Origin: Ovis canadensis
Lineage: Eukaryota > Chordata > Mammalia > Artiodactyla > Bovidae
Length of the DNA stretch: 64,000 bases
Assembly: GCF_042477335.2 (NCBI RefSeq)
Contig: NC_091264.1
Location: 35,341,386 to 35,405,385, forward strand
Reading direction: 5' to 3'
Of this stretch, positions 31,759-42,479 are shown in pieces. Each line of letters starts with the position of its first letter. Position 1 is the stretch's first letter. Under the pieces are notes generated by a model. The model was given only the letters and a program-made list of their open reading frames with translations. It did no database searches and was not told where the DNA came from. Made by a program: the position numbers and the translations under genes.

Positions 31759-31842
31759 CAGTTCAGTTCAGTTCAGTCACTTAGTCGTGTCCGACTCTGC
31801 GACCCCATGAATCACAGCACACCAGGCCTCCTTGTCCATCAC
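31759..31842 (-). mobile_element. 84-bp BovB tail insertion
   Basis: TCAGTTCAGTTCAGTTCAGT tail, CACTTAGTCGTGTCCGACTC and CACAGCACACCAGGCCTCCT in antisense. CAGGGT is repeated at 31753-31758 and 31843-31848, so this may be a separate, very short BovB integration. Confidence 0.85.
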
Positions 31843-31848
31843 CAGGGT

Positions 31849-32236
31849 AATAAGACAATATTTCAACAGGGTAGAAATGATTATGATAGTCAAAAGAACT
31901 CACCCTGACATCCACCAAGACTTTTTTCAGAGACTCCTCCATCCACATCAATGAATGATCATTCCCCTGGAGCACCTTCTGTGCCCAAAGTGGGCAACTC
32001 ATGAGAAAGAGAAATAGGAAAGAAGATAGTTTTCAACATATTCTCAGGAACTCTTTATTTTTCTATCCAGTCTCCCTAATCTCAAACTAAACTCTGTGTG
32101 ACTTCTTTCCTTTTATTTCACAATTTCTGCCACTTCAGGACAAATAGTTTCACAGCTGGAGTGGGGAAACTTGTAAAATTCTTGGTAACAGTGGTCCATG
32201 ATAATCATTTATAAGTACTTTCTAATTCCATATGTG
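31849..32236. other. Unassigned unique sequence
   Basis: No repeat or exon recognised. Confidence 0.4.
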
Positions 32237-32357
32237 AAGTGAAGTCACTCAGTCGTGTCCGACTCTTTGCGACCCCATGGACTACATGTAGCCTACCAGG
32301 CTCCTTTGTCCATGGGATTTTCCAGGCAATAGTACTGGAGTGGATTGCCATTTCCAA
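32237..32357 (-). mobile_element. Bov-A monomer SINE
   Basis: Antisense: GAAGTGAAGTCACTCAGTCG, TTGCGACCCCATGGACTAC and CTACCAGGCTCCTTTGTCC, ending at GGAGTGGATTGCCATTTCC. The tRNA-like head is absent. Confidence 0.88.
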
Positions 32358-33785
32358 TTGTACTTAGTAATAACATGAATGTCTACTGATGACATATTAA
32401 GTGCCTTGCTACTATAAATTTTATGTTTTATACATACAACTTTTAGAAAAGTATTGTCAGAAATAGTTACTGAATGAGAGACTGAGCAATAACTGGTAGT
32501 CATCATTAGGTAACCGAAAACTGACAAATCATGTGAATGGCTCAATTAGAGAATCAGTGAAAGAGAGTCCTACTAAGTTAAGAAAAAAAAACAAACCCTG
32601 ATTGTACACTTTTATCAGAGAATAAATCTGGCTGAAAAAAAGGGCAATCCTCTAATAACCTGTATTGAGAGATCTCTAAGTTGGTTTGACACCTTGAAAA
32701 TGCAAGTATATTCTGACTTTTCCATAATCATGGATTTTTTTAATCCCTGGACCACCATTTTCCTCTCTGCCTCATATCTTGAAATAGTGTAGGTTAACTT
32801 CAATTCCCAAGTGGATGACCCATCCAAAACGCTAATCTTCCCTTTACATGGCATCATTTATGAGGACTGAATAAGCTTAAGTCCAAAGAGCTTAGAACAG
32901 TACCTAGAACAAGAGGAAGTGTTACATAAAATTCCTTATTGTTGTATTTCTTTCAGCGCTCTTATAGAAAAATATGACTCTGGTCTAGAACATAATTCAG
33001 GTGTTCTTGGTTCCTTCGGCAAATATACTTGTACACCCACTTCCATTTCATTTTTATTTGGGGCCAAAATATTTGTTTTCCTATCATACTTTTCCAGATT
33101 TTCCAGTGGAAGTCCCCCATAGTGGAAGATCTAACTTCCATGAGTTCTGGGTCTACCGAAATCATCCATTATTGAAATAAGTCACACCTCCTTTCCCGTT
33201 CCTTTGGAAGGATAGTTCTACTCAATTGTTACCTGCTCATGATCACTACAACATCTTGTGAAGATCTGGACTTCACGTCTTGGAGCCAGGCCTGTACCTC
33301 ATTTAGTGAACTTCATTTTCCCTGGAGTTCTGACGTTATAAATTGTCCAGTTGTGTTAGTCATTTCTACCTCCTCCCCTTCGATCACACTGCCATCTTGA
33401 AATCTGCCAATACTCAAGAGAGCTTACTCTGATCTTATTTAAGAAAATTGCTGGAAACTGTCCTTCTTTGTCAGGGTCAAATACGTGTTAGGCATTACTA
33501 TTTGGGAATTAAAAGCATGTGTGACGGGCCTTGGAGTTTACCAACTAGAATTCCCTCCAAGCCAGGAGAGACTTGGAAAGGATAGCAGAGATTTAGATGA
33601 AATGACTTCTGCACTGATTATGTGAGCCACCAAGCACCATCTTTCATTTTTAATCTCCACCGGGCAGAAGTCATCAAAACAAGTCAATTTACAGGGCCTA
33701 TGAGAAGATTGTGTCTCAAGCAGCCTGGATATATGGTTTATAGGCTTATTTGGAATGGGATATGGAGGTCTTACAACAGTGCCAA
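32358..33785. other. Unassigned sequence (1.4 kb)
   Basis: Apart from a short MIR-like piece near 32865-32930 (GCTTAGAACAGTACCTAGAA) no repeat or exon is recognised. Confidence 0.4.
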
Positions 33786-33905
33786 GAGACTTCCCTGGTG
33801 GTCCAGTGGCTAAGATTCACACTCCCAAGGCAGGGGCCCAGGTTCCATCCCTGGTTAGGGAACTAGATCCCACATGTTGCAACTAAGACCCAATGCAGGT
33901 AAATA
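33786..33905 (+). mobile_element. CHR-2-type SINE
   Basis: AGACTTCCCTGGTGGTCCAG, GGTTCCATCCCTGGTTAGGG, AACTAGATCCCACATGTTGC and AACTAAGACCCAATGCAGG. Confidence 0.87.
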
Positions 33906-34054
33906 AACAAGGCCAGAAGACAGCTTGCTCAGTCAGGAACTATAGCAGGTACTGGCATGGGTCAAAAACAGAACAGAAAGAAAGGTGGATGAGTAAGAAG
34001 AGTGGGAAACAAGAATCAGATAACAAGGGTTGGAGAGGGGTCACACACTGGACC

Positions 34055-34205
34055 ATGCATGCCTTAGAATCATTGAATTTCAGAACTGAAAGTGACCTTA
34101 GAACCCGTCTAATTTAACCATCTCACTTTACAGTTAGGAAAATTTAGCTCACAGGGGTGAATGGATTTGTCCAAGGTCTTAGAGCTGTCAGCTGATGGAA
34201 AATCC
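34055..34205 (+). repeat. MIR fragment
   Basis: TTAGAATCATTGAATTTCAG, AACTGAAAGTGACCTTAGAA, CATCTCACTTTACAGTTAGG and TTGTCCAAGGTCTTAGAGCT. Confidence 0.7.
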
Positions 34206-34785
34206 ACTTGAGGGAAATCAAATTTTTTGTTTATATCAAGAAGTTTGTGATAGCACGCAAAAATGCTTGCTATATTGAAAGTTAAAGTAGCATGATAATG
34301 TATTGTGACAAGATCATAATAAAATAAAATTAACTGAGAGTCAGTGTTGTTCCCCTGGTCAAGATACCATTATTACTATATGTAGGCTCTTCATCAGTAA
34401 TGGCAGTTTTCTCTGGTACAAGGAATTAAAGGTGTTTTTTTTTTCTTCTGCTCTTCTGTGTTTTCATTATAATCACTTATTTCTTTCACAATGATTAAAA
34501 AAAATGGTTTACCCATTTGATTTACAGTTATTGGTCCCTGTTGAGTTTTTCAGAGGGTAACAGTAAGTTAGATAGTCTCAAATCTCGTTTTGCAATGTGG
34601 AAAACTTGTCAAACTTCTTTTGGTTGCTATTCTTAGGGAAGGACCATTTTAACATTATGTTTCACAAAGATTCTCAGATACCTTTTCCGCTCTCCAGTTT
34701 CCAAAGCACTAATACAACAGTGATCAATGAGACAGAACAAATTCCTATGAGAAATGTGTCCTTTCTATGTCAGTCATATTACAAA
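34206..34785. other. Unassigned unique sequence
   Basis: No repeat or exon recognised. Confidence 0.4.
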
Positions 34786-34839
34786 CACAAACTTGGAGGG
34801 CAGGGATAAATTGGGGATTTGGGATTAACAGATACACAC

Positions 34840-35057
34840 GGCTGCGGCTGCTGCTTGGTCACTTCAATCGTGTCTGACTCTGTATGACCCCATGGACTGC
34901 AGTCCACCAGGCTCCTCTGTCCATGGGATTCTCTAGGCAAGAATACTGGAGTGCATTGCCATTCCCTTCTCCAGAGGATCTTCCCGAGCCAGGAATCAAA
35001 CCCGGGTCTCCTGCATTGCAGGCAAATTCTTTACCACTGAGGCACCAGGGAAGCCCC
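34840..35057 (-). mobile_element. Bov-tA SINE nested in L1
   Basis: GGCTGCTGCTTGGTCACTTC, AGGCTCCTCTGTCCATGGGA, CCAGAGGATCTTCCCGAGCC, CTTTACCACTGAGGCACCAG and GGAAGCCCC in antisense. Confidence 0.93.
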
Positions 35058-35112
35058 ACTGTATATAAAATAGATAAGCAACAAGGACCTTCTGCATAGT
35101 ACAGGGAATTAT

Positions 35113-35236
35113 TGGAGGAGGAAATGGCAACTCACTCCAGGATTCTTGCCTGGGAAATCCCATGGACAGAAGAGCCTGGCAGGCTACAGTCCGTAGGGTT
35201 GCAAAAGACTCAGACACAACTTAGCAGCTAAACAAC
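35113..35236 (+). mobile_element. Bov-A monomer nested in L1, 12-bp TSD
   Basis: TGGAGGAGGAAATGGCAACT through TTAGCAGCTAAACA. ACAGGGAATTAT (35101-35112) and ACAGGGAACTAT (35237-35248) differ at one site. Confidence 0.92.
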
Positions 35237-35417
35237 ACAGGGAACTATACTCAATATCTTGTAATAAGCTATGATTGAAAATAATATGAAAAAGAGTGTA
35301 TATATATATATATCTCTTAATCACTTTGCTGTGCACCTGGAACTAACACAACATTGAGATCAGCTATACTTCAAACTAAAGATATATTTTTTAAAACCAC
35401 AAACCTAGGAGGATTCT

Positions 35418-35634
35418 GGGCTTCCCCGGTGGCTCAGATGGTAAAGAATCCACCTGCGATGTGGGAGACCTGGGTTCAATCCCTGGGTTGGGAAGAGCCC
35501 CTGGAGGAGTTCATGGCAACCCACTCCAGTATTCTTGCCTGGAGAATCCCCATGGACAGAGGAGTCTGGTGGGCTACAGTCCATGGGGTCACAAAGAGTC
35601 AAACATGACTGAGTGACTAAGCACAGCATAGTAC
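35418..35634 (+). mobile_element. Bov-tA SINE
   Basis: GGGCTTCCCCGGTGGCTCAG head, GGTTCAATCCCTGGGTTGGG, CTCCAGTATTCTTGCCTGGA, GGTCACAAAGAGTCAAACAT and GAGTGACTAAGCACAGC. Flanks share only GATTCT. Confidence 0.93.
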
Positions 35635-35649
35635 AGGAAGATTCTAGAA

Positions 35650-36116
35650 AGACAGTGTGTTCGGTTCCAGACCACCATCATAGAATGAGTTACATGGATG
35701 TTTTTGGTCTCCCAGAGCATATACAAAAATTACTTTTACACTACACTGTAGTCTTTTGAGTGTACAATAATATTGTGTCTAAAAAAAAGTACATAGCTTA
35801 ATTTTAAAATGTTATTGCTAAAAAAATACTAATCATCATGTGAGCATTCAAGTTGCAATCTTTTTGCAAATGTAACATCAGAGATGATGGATCACAGATT
35901 GCCATTACAAATATAATAATAATGAAAAAGTCTGAAATGTTGAGAGAATTACCAAAATGTGACACAGACAAGACATGAGCAAATGCTGTAGGAAAAACAC
36001 CATCAGTAAACTGACGATGCAGAGTTGCCACAAATGTTCTGTTTGTAAAAAAAAAAAAAAAAAAAAATCTGTGAAGCACAATAAAGCAAAGTGCAGAAAA
36101 ATGAGGTATGCTTGTA
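35650..36116. repeat. Internally deleted Tigger-type (pogo) DNA transposon
   Basis: GTTCGGTTCCAGACCACCAT, ACACTACACTGTAGTCTTTT, then directly the other end: CAGATTGCCATTACAAATAT, AATAATAATGAAAAAGTCTG, TACCAAAATGTGACACAGAC, GCACAATAAAGCAAAGTGCA and ATGAGGTATGCTTG. The transposase region is missing, so this is a non-autonomous derivative. A 20-bp A run lies near 36048-36067. Confidence 0.8.
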
Positions 36117-36198
36117 ACAAAATATATATACTCTCTCTATATCATGTAGGATATAATGTATATTATATAATATAGCATAGTATATATAGTATAGTATG

Positions 36199-36418
36199 GA
36201 GCTTCCCAGATGGCACAGTGGTAAAGAATCTGCCTATTAATGCAAGAGACACAAGAGACTTGGATTTGATCCCTGGGTCAGGAAGATCCCCTAAAGTCAG
36301 AAATGGCAACCCACTCCAGTATTCTTGCCTGGAAAATTCCATGGACAGAGGAGCCAGGCGGGCTACAGTCCATGGGTTGCAAAGAGTCAAACGTGACTGA
36401 GCGACTGAGTGCAACATA
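36199..36418 (+). mobile_element. Bov-tA SINE in TATA-rich DNA
   Basis: GAGCTTCCCAGATGGCACAG, GGATTTGATCCCTGGGTCAG, TCCATGGGTTGCAAAGAGTC and TGACTGAGCGACTGAGTGC. It is flanked by ATATAGTAT-type repeats (36182-36197, 36423-36433). Confidence 0.92.
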
Positions 36419-36482
36419 CAGAATATAGTATAATATAAAACAATCTGTATTATGTAGTATATAATACAAGAACTGTATATAT

Positions 36483-36785
36483 TTTTTCTTGTTTTACTGA
36501 GATGTTGACATGTAACTACTTTCAAATACGCAGCACAATATTGTCATCTGTAGTTACTCTGTTGTATATAACATCTCCAGGATTTACCTTGTAACTGGAA
36601 CTTTGTAACTTCTGACCACCTTCATTCATTTCTCCCACCCCTCACCCCCCGAGGCTGGCAACAAACAACCTGTCCTCTGTTTCCATGAGTTTGGGTTTTT
36701 CAGATTCCACATACAAGCAAGATCATGTGGTAGTGATCTTCCTCTGTCTGACTTATTTCACTTAGCATAGTGCCCTCAAGGGCAA
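36483..36785 (-). repeat. L1M-type LINE 3' region, antisense
   Basis: TTTACTGAGATGTTGACATG, TGTTGTATATAACATCTCCA, CCCGAGGCTGGCAACAAACA, CATGAGTTTGGGTTTTTCAG and GACTTATTTCACTTAGCATA. Confidence 0.75.
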
Positions 36786-37252
36786 CAACCATCACAGTGC
36801 TCTTCCTCTCCCTTCCTTCTACCTGTTGCTAGAATTCTCATTGTCCTTTTGAGCCATCCAGTTGAAGGTGAGATCTAACTCCAGCTTTCAAGACAATCAT
36901 GAAGCCTGTGAATGGAGTCTGTCTACCCACACTGACCCCTCCTTTACCCAGGAGGTGTCATGGTGATCCACCCTCTCTTCTCCGACAGAACCTTCCTCCT
37001 GTGCTGCCCATCAACTTCTCCAGCATCAGGGTCTGACTCTCTTAACATCCCTAAAACCAAGGGTTTCGTACATCACAGCAGACCATTCTGTATCTCTCCA
37101 CTCCAACCCATGAACATTTCCATGGCAAGGTCCTGATAACAGAATTTTTGTTGTCATTTCATCGTTTGTTACACTGAGGCTGCTATTAACATGTCAGACA
37201 AAAAGAGCCATCATACGTCATTAGAGACATTTAGGGGCAAATTACTTGGTTT
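36786..37252. other. Unassigned unique sequence
   Basis: No repeat or exon recognised. Confidence 0.4.
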
Positions 37253-37472
37253 TAGGTTTCCCGGGTGGCACCAATGGTAAAGAACCTGCCTACCAATGCC
37301 AGAGATGCAAGAGCTGTGGGTTCAGTCCCTGGGTTGGGAAGATCCCCTGGAGAAGGAAATGGCAGCCCGCTCCAGTATTCTTGTCTGGAAAATCCTATAG
37401 ACAGAGGAGCCTGGTGGGTTACAGTCCATGCGGTCACAAAGAGTCAGACGTGACTGAACTGCACACACATAT
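37253..37472 (+). mobile_element. Bov-tA SINE
   Basis: GTTTCCCGGGTGGCACCAAT head, GGTTCAGTCCCTGGGTTGGG, CCAGTATTCTTGTCTGG, GGTCACAAAGAGTCAGACGT, then GAACTGCACACAC. Confidence 0.92.
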
Positions 37473-37639
37473 GCTCTGTTTAGCAGAGTTACCCTGGATG
37501 TCAAAACAGGGAGTAGGTGTTAAGGCAGCAGGACTTAACTTTCTGTTTTTCTTCAGGTTCTTGCTGGTAACGTGTGATTATTCCTTTCATGTGGCTCTTG
37601 GCTATACCTGCTTGGTAGGGAAGAAAGAGTTGAGTTTGG

Positions 37640-37805
37640 AGACAGAACTGAATTCATTGCTAACTCACTTTGTGGCCCTGGTTCTTAATGTTTCTCAATG
37701 GGCCTCAGTTTTCTTATTTGAAAAATGGGAAAGGCAATATCTACTCTCTGAAATTGTAGCTTAAAGCACCTGGCATATAATAGAGGCTCAGAACATGATG
37801 ACTCC
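37640..37805 (-). repeat. MIR fragment
   Basis: ACTTTGTGGCCCTGGTTC, GGGCCTCAGTTTTCTTATTT, GAAAAATGGGAAAGGCAATA and AAAGCACCTGGCATATAATA. Confidence 0.75.
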
Positions 37806-38340
37806 TTGTTCTAAGACTCCATCCTTGCTGCCTCCTTCTGAAGCACAAAGGAGGCATGAGCACACAGGTTTGGGGGACCTTGGACCAACCAGGCATGGTG
37901 TCCACATTCAGAGGAACACCCTAGGGCGTGGTGACCCTCTTGTTTTCCTTTCCCCTAATCACTTCCCTCTCCAGCTTCCTGCCACTCACTCCACCCCGGG
38001 GTCACCACACAGCTTCCTGCCAGCATCCTCACCCCTCCCTGAGTCCTCTCAGGGCAAAAGTGTCAGCACTCCGTGTTGAGAAACAGAATTTTGAAGCCCA
38101 TCAGGTGCAGCCAATAGCCATAAAAAGCACTTGGTCTGGATCCATGTGTGGCAAACAAGGGGCACCAGCGGGTATGCAGGCAAAGAAACCTCCATTCCCC
38201 ATTTCTTTTTTAATGTGTTCTATTTGCAGAATGCCATCCATAATTGCTTAATAGTTATATTCATGGACCAATCTCTTCCTGCCCCAGACTTCCTCACACT
38301 CAGGCTTTCAACTCTTGAGACTCCAGAACAATGAAGATTG
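37806..38340. other. Unassigned unique sequence
   Basis: No repeat or exon recognised before the LTR. Confidence 0.4.
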
Positions 38341-39540
38341 ATGTCCCCGGTTGCCGGGAGCCAGCGTGAGGAATTCCACCCGTGACAAGGTCATGCGGCA
38401 GAGCTCTGATGACAAGGCCAATCAGACCTCAGGTTTTCCCCCTGGAATTTCCTGAGCATCCACCCCCTAAAAATAAGAATCTGCCTGCTTTTCCACTCTT
38501 CCAATATTCTCTGGAAAAAGTCAAATCAGGGCTTTAGTCTTCTGCATTTGAAAGGGATGTTTCAGTTAAAACCCCTCTGATAGCTCTCTAGCTTGCCTAA
38601 CAGGTTCCCCCGGACCTCTTACAGCTTGTGAATTGCTTACAGCCCCCCAACCACAAGAGACACAAAGCTTAAAGCATCTTAAAGATACAGAGCCTTTTCT
38701 AAAGAGTTAAAAATCATATTGGTAGAGGGTTTTCACTATTGACTCAATGATTGCTGCCAGGCCTCCATATTCTTTATCTTTTAGGCACCTTGGAGGATGT
38801 TAATCAATGTAAACGGGAAATGGGAAAAGATATATAGTAGTTTTGATGTTAGCAACACTAGACTTTTGAGTTAATTACTTTTCTTTTGTTATAAATCACT
38901 GTACTCCTTTCACTTGTTATAAACTGCTGTATCTTTGCTATGTAAGAATGTAACTTTATTTAGTGCTTTCTGAGACTGGCACCAGACTTTGGGAAGATCA
39001 GCACAAATAAGTCTTCTGGTTGACAAACCCTTATCAGAAAAAAGGCTGTAAAATGTTAATTGGCCCTTTTGGCCGGAAGATGATGTAAATTATCTAAGAC
39101 TTGTGTATACAATTAAGTATGCAGAGAGAAAAGCCTGGTTTTGATAAGAGTCTGGGCTGCTAACGCTGCATAGCTTTGTGTTACCCATTGATCTCCATGT
39201 TTTATCAAAAGTATAAAAGGCCTTCTGAACAATAGAGGACGGGGCCCCGTGTCTCCTCTTTACTCTAATTTCAGGCTGAATTCCCATCTGGAGCGGGGCG
39301 GCTCACCATGTCTACTTACTTGTCGCGGCTTTTAAGATCCACGCGATGGGGAGCCCAAGGCAGGGCACCCCCCAATATTCAAGTGGGCGCCGGTGGCCCA
39401 ACGTAGATGGTGCAAGCTCCTTGTCTGGAACTTTATTGGCCTTCCCCGTAAGCCAAGTTATTCAACCTTCTTTCTCCGCTTAATTTTCCTGCCACACTAT
39501 TTCTTTCTAATCTAATCTTATATTAATAAGATAATATAGT
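38341..39540 (+). mobile_element. ERVK-like LTR resembling BTLTR1 (probable solo LTR)
   Basis: GGTTGCCGGGAGCCAGCGTG opening, a long U3 with two TTGTTATAAA-type repeats (near 38888 and 38919), a TATA box TATAAAAG at 39212-39219, then a C/T- and G-rich R/U5-like part (GAGGACGGGGCCCCGTG, GGAGCGGGGCGGCTCACC) and GCGCCGGTGGCCCAACG at about 39384. No gag, pol or env reading frame lies on either side. Exact edges and the target duplication could not be fixed; 39540 is an estimate. Confidence 0.65.
39212..39219 (+). promoter_or_regulatory. TATA box of the LTR
   Basis: TATAAAAG in the LTR, about 28 bp before the GAGGACGGGGCCCCGTG segment where an R region would start. This is inferred from spacing. 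Confidence 0.5.
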
Positions 39541-39609
39541 TCTGCCTGGGTGATACTTAGCTGACCCCTCAGGCTGACTGAGGGCCTCTCATGCAAATGC
39601 CTCTACTGT

Positions 39610-39700
39610 GGAGGTCAGCACCATTTTTTTGTAAAGGCCCAGTTAGTGAATACCTTAGGCTTTGTGGACCAAGAGACAAAAATCAAAGAAATCATGTAGG
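39610..39700 (+). repeat. hAT-Charlie-like DNA repeat fragment
   Basis: GGTCAGCACCATTTTTTTGT, AAAGGCCCAGTTAGTGAATA, CCTTAGGCTTTGTGGACC match the familiar order GGTCGGCAAACTTTTT, GTAAAGGGCCAGATAGTAAA, TTTAGGCTTTGTGGGCC. The subfamily is uncertain. Confidence 0.5.
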
Positions 39701-39814
39701 TACTTATGCAGCCCTTTCAAAGGCAACTATATTTTACTTTTATTAATTTCAGTTTTTGTTTCTGAAAGTCCTGTTTGGGTGTCCAAGTGGCCTAGTCAGT
39801 TTCCATACTCTCTT

Positions 39815-39940
39815 ATTCTTTTGTTTATTGGAGTATGTAGTCGCTTCACAACGTTGTGTTAGTCTCTGCTGTTCAATGAAGTGAATCACCTGTATGTATG
39901 CCTATACCCTCTCCCTTTTGAGCTTCCCTCCTCCCCTCTT
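39815..39940 (-). mobile_element. L1 3'-region fragment
   Basis: Antisense: TTTGTTTATTGGAGTATGTA, ACAACGTTGTGTTAGTCTCT, GCTGTTCAATGAAGTGAATC and CCTATACCCTCTCCCTTTTG. Confidence 0.7.
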
Positions 39941-40783
39941 TGCCCACAACAATCTCTTTCCTCATCTATTTGACTGCATCTTTTCTTTGGTAAGCATACT
40001 AAATATACTTCAATTTATTCCCTAATCAATAACCGAATAGTCAAAGTGGATGTCGGCCCCTGTCTGTTGTCTGTTTTTTCTGCTTGTCTCATGGGGACTT
40101 GTTTCCTCAAGTGCCCTGTGATTCTTTTTAATTGTGAATTCCAGTTCCATGGAATTTTAGATCTGGGCATCGGAAAGTTCTGTGATAAAGGTGATTCCTT
40201 CAATGAGGATTTGATTTATTTCTAGACTGAAAACCTTGGCTCACATTAACACTATAAACGGGGGTTTTTCAAACCACAGGGAAAGTGTGAATTTGGCTGC
40301 AAGCCTGCATAAAGGTTAACTGGTTATAAATTCTCAGCTTTTTCCTCCTGTTATCCAGCAGCTGTTGGAGCAAGCAAGTTTCTTTTCTATCCTCTTCAGT
40401 GGGGAAATGGAGTTGCAGAAATTCCAGGTTTCAGCTGTCACTGAAGAGATATCCTTTGAGGACAAGATACTTTATAAGAGGGTCTGTGATCTGACTTCTC
40501 AGAGTCCCTGGTCTTTGTCTCACGTAGGGCTGTGCAGATATTAAAACCAATAAAAACCAACTCTCTGGGTCACTTGAAGATAGAAAGATGCCCCCAGGGG
40601 AGCCTTCAGCTTAACCACTCCTCTCTCTGCTTCCTCATTTATTTGTTCATTTTGCCTCTTACTTTCCAATCAGCATACGATGACTTTTGAAATATTTTTA
40701 AAATATTTATTCAGAAATTATAGGTATGTTAAATAAGAAATTTTTTTCGATATCCAGGGCCCCTATGACCTCTGGTACATATC
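39941..40783. other. Unassigned unique sequence
   Basis: No repeat or exon recognised. Confidence 0.4.
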
Positions 40784-40795
40784 TTGAAAACTCTG

Positions 40796-41012
40796 TGTTG
40801 TGCTGTGTTTAGTTGTTTAATTATGTCTGGCTCTTTGCAACCCTATAGACTGTAGCCCGCCAGGCTCCTCTATCCATGGGGATTCTCCAGGCAAGAATGC
40901 TGTAGCAGGTAGCCTATCCCTTCTCCAGAAGGTCTTCCCGACCCAGGAATCAAACCAGCATCTCCTGTATTGCAGGTGGATTCTTTACCAGCTGAGCTAC
41001 CAGGGAACCCCC
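40796..41012 (-). mobile_element. Bov-tA SINE
   Basis: Antisense: TTTAGTTGTTTAATTATGTC, CCGCCAGGCTCCTCTATCCA, CTCCAGAAGGTCTTCCCGAC, TACCAGCTGAGCTACCAGGG. Flanks CTTGAAAACTCT (40784-40795) and TTTGAAAGCTCT (41013-41024) are alike. Confidence 0.9.
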
Positions 41013-41024
41013 TTTGAAAGCTCT

Positions 41025-41394
41025 AATCTCCCCAAAATATTATTTCAGTGGTACCAGCATTTCAGATGGTCCCTAGTGATGCCACCTGCTGGTATAATTC
41101 CCTTCCATATTGTATCAATGATGGTCTGCATTACCAGCAAAAAACTGCAGAGGTGATGCTTTCAGAAACTCAGTCATAAAAAGCACCATGCTTCCTATTC
41201 ATGCCTTCTTTCTTCCATCACTTATTACAAGGGAAATAAGCTGCCTTGTTGTGAAAACATGTGGAGAGATCCTCAAAGCAGGGCTCTTGCCAACAGCCAT
41301 GTGAGTGAGCTTAGAATCAGACCATTCAGGCCCAGGCAAGGCTTCAGATGACAGTATCTGGCCAATATCTTGATTACAAACTCATCCCATTGGT
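41025..41394. other. Unassigned unique sequence
   Basis: No repeat or exon recognised. Confidence 0.4.
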
Positions 41395-42042
41395 TCATGG
41401 CAAATAGATGGGGAAACAATGGAAACAGTGACAGATTTTATTCTCTTGGGCCCCAAAATCACTGCAGGTGGTGACTGTAGCCATGAAATTAAAAGATGCT
41501 TGCTCCTTGGAAGGAAAGCTATGACCAACCAGACAGAATATTAAAAAGTAGAAACATCACTTTGCCAACAAAGGACTGTCTAGTCAAAGCTATGGTTTTT
41601 CCAGTAGTCGTGTATGGATGTGAGAGTTGGACTAGAAAGACAGTTGAATGCCAAAGAATTGATGCTTTTGAATTGTCATGATAGAGAAGACTCTTGAGAG
41701 TCCCTTGGACTGTAAGGAAATCAAATGAGTCAATCCTAAAGGAAATCAGTCTGGAATATTCATTGGAAGGACTGATGCTGAAATGGAAGCTCCAAAACAT
41801 TGGCTACCTGATGTGAAGAGCCAACTCATTGGAAAAGACTGTGATGCTGGGAAAGGCTGAAGTCAAAAGGAAAAGAGGGCGGCAGTGGATGAGATGGTTA
41901 GATGGCATCACTGACTCAGTGGACATGAATTTGAGCAAACTCAGGGAGATACTGGAGGACAGAGGAGCCTGGCATGCTGTAGTCCATGGGGTTGCAAAGA
42001 GTTGGACACAACTTCGTGGCTGAACAACAACAACAACAAAAA
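41395..42042 (+). mobile_element. BovB LINE copy 5 (older type, AAC tail)
   Basis: Only the C-terminal RT part: ACTGCAGGTGGTGACTGTAG, a frame at 41496-41681 ([34 protein letters not shown]), then stops. It ends GGCTGAACAACAACAACAAC, an AAC-repeat tail rather than ACTGA, as in BovB-3. Confidence 0.92.
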
Positions 42043-42282
42043 GTCTCCAGCCAAACCTACCCAGCAAAAGCAGCCCCTGAATTCCTGACCCTGAGGAACT
42101 ATGTGAGATACAAGTTTGTTGCTTAAAGAGCAAAGTTTGAGGCGAATTTACTGCATAGTAATAAATACCATGAGTTCTGTCCTACTTGTGATTCCAAAAG
42201 TTTAGAAATATTTTATAGCAATATGTCCAGAAATTCTTCATTTCAATGTACCTCAGTTATGTGGGTGGGTTCATATAGTAAT

Positions 42283-42466
42283 GGGCTTCCCTTGGGGCTC
42301 AGCTGGTAAAGAATCCACCTGCAATGCGGGAGACCTGGGTTCAATCTCTGGGTTGGGAAGATCCCCTGGAGAAAGGAAAGGCTACCCACTCCAGTATTCT
42401 AGCCTGGAGAATTCCGGGGTCGCAAAGAGTCAGACACGCCTGAGAGACTTTCACTTTCACTGCATT
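42283..42466 (+). mobile_element. Bov-tA SINE, 13-bp TSD, internally shortened
   Basis: GGGCTTCCCTTGGGGCTCAG head, GGTTCAATCTCTGGGTTGGG, AGTATTCTAGCCTGGAG, then a jump to ATTCCGGGGTCGCAAAGAGT (about 35 bp missing). TTCATATAGTAAT is exactly duplicated at 42270-42282 and 42467-42479. Confidence 0.95.
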
Positions 42467-42479
42467 TTCATATAGTAAT

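Larger units (their letters stand above)
34800..35397 (+). mobile_element. L1 3' end split by two SINEs
   Basis: L1 segments GATTAACAGATACACAC | ACTGTATATAAAATAGATAA ... CTGCATAGTACAGGGAA | CAGGGAACTATACTCAATAT ... CACTTTGCTGTGCACCTGG and CAGCTATACTTCAAACTAAA, separated by SINEs at 34840-35057 and 35113-35236. Flanks CACAAACTTGGAGG (34786-34799) and CACAAACCTAGGAGG (35398-35412) look like the L1 duplication with one indel. Confidence 0.9.

Noticed and set aside
37246-37764. 172-codon open frame
   Set aside because: About the first 75 codons are read from a Bov-tA SINE; the rest covers a MIR.
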